DNA from: Klebsiella pneumoniae
GTDB lineage: Bacteria; Bacteroidota; Bacteroidia; Flavobacteriales; Flavobacteriaceae
Assembly (NCBI GenBank): GCA_943325355.2
Contig: CALPPA020000072.1
Span: 1 to 8,155 of the forward strand
Length of the DNA stretch: 8,155 nucleotides
Direction: 5' to 3'
Of this stretch, positions 6,751 through 8,155 are shown one piece after another; positions within the stretch are counted from its first letter, which is position 1; each line of letters begins with the position of its first letter. The translations under genes and the position numbers were made by a program. The notes beneath the pieces are model-generated. The model saw nothing but the letters and a program-made list of their open reading frames with translations. It was not told the origin of the DNA and did not search any database.

Positions 6751-7680
6751 TTAGAACCCGTAATTAACGCCTAAACCAAAGACTTGTCTGGTTTGAAACC
6801 CTTGAAAGGCATTGTCGTCGTAGATGGTTTGAAAGGTAAAATTGGCCGACAAGGTTTTATTGATGGTCATCACAATATTGATTTGATAATCGAGATCGAC
6901 GTTTTCGGGTTTGTCTAAATAATTAGAATATAAATTTAATAAATTTTCTACGTTAACGTTTTTCATTAAATTAAATTTGTAATAGGCAGAAGCATAAAAA
7001 CCAAGTTCATAACGCATACTTTTATTGGCATCTACACCAAAATAGCTTCCGTCAACATATCCTGGCAGTGAAGTGTAATCGCTGTTGACAAAAGTCATTT
7101 TTGAGGTTAGTGGTGCGAAATTTAATTTTAGATTATCATTTTTTTTCCAATAAAGACCCGGTCCAAAAGTAAGATAAGCAGGAGAGAAAAAACTGGTATT
7201 CTCTGTTCTTATTTCTACACCATTAGCATCTTTTCCGTAAACATAACCCGTTGTAAATTGGGTTCTGAAATTTAATATCAAAGAATAATACCAATTTCCA
7301 AAAGCTTTTTTTCCGTAAATACTATTGTATTCAAAACGGTCGTCTGTTTTCTTTTCGAAATCAGCATTTTTTGTTTGTAACAGCCCGTAGTTCGCGAGAA
7401 TTCGGTTGTCCCAAGTGGTGTTGTCATTTTTATAATGAAATTCGTAATTGAATCCTAAGGTTCCCGCAAGGCTACTTTCGCCTCCTGCAAGCCAGTTGTT
7501 AAAGGTGGATTGATTAAACAAAAAGGTAATTGTCCCTTTTTTTGACCAACCGTTCGCAGTTGTGTCGGAGATTACTTTAACCGCCTCTTCTGATTTTTTT
7601 ATTAAATCTTTTTCAGTTGATTGAGCCTGAATAATTGCTGTCGAAGCTAAAAAAGCAACGCAAAGTAGAAAATTTTTCAT
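6751..7680 (-). CDS. DUF3078 family secreted protein, probably outer-membrane associated
   Basis: This 309-aa protein belongs to a Bacteroidota family of unknown function. Residues 1-20 form a signal peptide (MKNF, hydrophobic core, then IIQAQ). After a short charged stretch, the mature part begins with GWSKKGTITFLFNQSTFNNW. Family marks are NWLAGGE (62-68) and TWDN (89-92) followed by an NYGLLQT stretch. The rest is rich in alternating aromatic and polar residues (FNYEFHY, YYSLILNFRTQF, YELGFYASAYYKF) and ends in LGVNYGF with terminal Phe, as in beta-barrel outer-membrane proteins; this topology is inferred. The frame is open to a TTG at 7707, but that would add nine residues before the signal peptide and overlaps the -7 box, so the ATG at 7680 is chosen. 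It has its own promoter, and the DUF2480 gene lies 85 nt upstream on the same strand. Confidence 0.88.
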   Translation of the reverse strand: MKNFLLCVAFLASTAIIQAQSTEKDLIKKSEEAVKVISDTTANGWSKKGTITFLFNQSTFNNWLAGGESSLAGTLGFNYEFHYKNDNTTWDNRILANYGLLQTKNADFEKKTDDRFEYNSIYGKKAFGNWYYSLILNFRTQFTTGYVYGKDANGVEIRTENTSFFSPAYLTFGPGLYWKKNDNLKLNFAPLTSKMTFVNSDYTSLPGYVDGSYFGVDANKSMRYELGFYASAYYKFNLMKNVNVENLLNLYSNYLDKPENVDLDYQINIVMTINKTLSANFTFQTIYDDNAFQGFQTRQVFGLGVNYGF

Positions 7681-7704
7681 TGTTGAGTTTTTGAGATTGT
7701 AAGA

Positions 7705-7736
7705 CAAATATAAAAAAACTCTTCAAAAACTTCAAA
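7705..7736 (-). promoter_or_regulatory. Bacteroidota-type promoter for the DUF3078 gene
   Basis: On the minus strand, TTTG (7733-7736), a 20-nt spacer and TATATTTG (7705-7712) fit the phylum consensus, with the spacer 1 nt longer than ideal. The start would be near 7698, giving a leader of about 18 nt to the ATG at 7680. Confidence 0.7.
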
Positions 7737-7765
7737 AATGACTTAATTTTATGTAAATCAAGGAA

Positions 7766-8155
7766 TTATTTTTTTGTTGCTTTAAATAAGGGCACTGCAG
7801 AACAAGCTTCGCCATACATTATGCTTCTGGCAAAAGGTTGTAAATAATGCGCAGCTAAAATATAAGCGCGCATCGGCACGGGTTTTTTAGAACAGCCTTT
7901 TATAATTACGGCTTTGTTGGCGTAAACTGAATAATCTATTTTAGAAAGGATTTCTTCGAATAAAGAGGAGTCCAAATCTTCGATAGTTCCGTTGACGATT
8001 TTCTTAGCAAAAGGAGCCAATTGAATCGCAACCAAAATCGTAGCCCAAGCCGGAAAAATGGCATCGGTGCTGCAATTGATGGCGACATATTGGTCTTGGT
8101 ATTGTGTCCAATTGTGTTCTTGTAAATGAGCTCGAAAGTCTTTTTCTTTCAATAA
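7766..8155 (-). CDS. DUF2480 family protein (partial, 5' end outside the window)
   Basis: The C-terminal 129 residues of a DUF2480 protein are present. This Bacteroidota family has no assigned function and, as I recall, is about 165-170 aa long, so roughly 40 N-terminal residues lie beyond the right edge. The first codons read Leu-Leu-Lys-Glu-Lys-Asp-Phe; the TTG at 8152 is an internal leucine codon and not the true start. Recognisable segments are YVAINCSTDAIFPAW, VIIKGCSKKPVP and SIMYGEACSAVPLFK, each with one cysteine. Three conserved-looking cysteines could suggest metal or redox chemistry, but this is speculation. No signal peptide or membrane helix is visible in this part. No terminator is seen after the stop, so transcripts may continue into the DUF3078 gene, which also has its own promoter. 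Confidence 0.88.
   Translation of the reverse strand, partial: LLKEKDFRAHLQEHNWTQYQDQYVAINCSTDAIFPAWATILVAIQLAPFAKKIVNGTIEDLDSSLFEEILSKIDYSVYANKAVIIKGCSKKPVPMRAYILAAHYLQPFARSIMYGEACSAVPLFKATKK

Noticed and set aside
7681..7707. Upstream TTG start for the DUF3078 gene
   Set aside because: It overlaps the -7 box of a good promoter and would place extra residues before a clear signal peptide.
1..8155. Mobile element, CRISPR array, toxin-antitoxin or defence system
   Set aside because: No transposase, integrase, direct-repeat array or paired small genes were seen; all long genes belong to ordinary chromosomal families.

Overview
The window looks like an ordinary stretch of chromosome from a Bacteroidota species, most likely Flavobacterium or a close relative. 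The evidence is the AT-rich sequence, A-rich regions instead of Shine-Dalgarno sites before most starts, several matches to the Bacteroidota promoter (TTTG, about 19 nt, TAnnTTTG), and two protein families typical of this phylum (DUF3078 and DUF2480).

Layout, left to right. A minus-strand block holds a tRNA-Asn(GTT) gene with its own promoter, a palindromic leader and an intrinsic terminator. Next to it is rseP, a site-2 intramembrane protease, with a well-formed promoter and a dispersed-repeat sequence in its leader. A 236-bp divergent gap follows. The plus strand then carries an Old Yellow Enzyme-type flavin oxidoreductase (YqjM/NamA-like), a Gfo/Idh/MocA oxidoreductase (E. coli YdgJ-like), a YbjJ-like MFS transporter without a usable ATG start, and the ribosome-associated GTPase hflX. 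The first two are 58 nt apart with a palindrome between them and are probably co-transcribed. The last two each have a promoter-like -7 box. hflX ends at a strong bidirectional terminator. On the other side of it, on the minus strand, lie a secreted DUF3078 protein with its own promoter and a DUF2480 gene cut by the right edge.

How the genes relate: the window is a mix of housekeeping functions (tRNA, envelope-stress proteolysis, ribosome rescue) and small-molecule redox or transport genes. The OYE/YdgJ pair plausibly acts on small carbonyl or sugar-like substrates, but nothing here fixes the substrate. From memory, DUF2480 and DUF3078 often sit at the end of the SUF iron-sulfur cluster in flavobacteria, so that operon may begin just beyond the right edge.

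I found no mobile element, CRISPR array, defence island or convincing new system. The best second-look items are non-coding: the palindrome in the tRNA leader, the repeat inside the rseP leader, the OYE/YdgJ intergenic palindrome, and the start of the MFS gene. No gene-free stretch exceeds about 240 bp.
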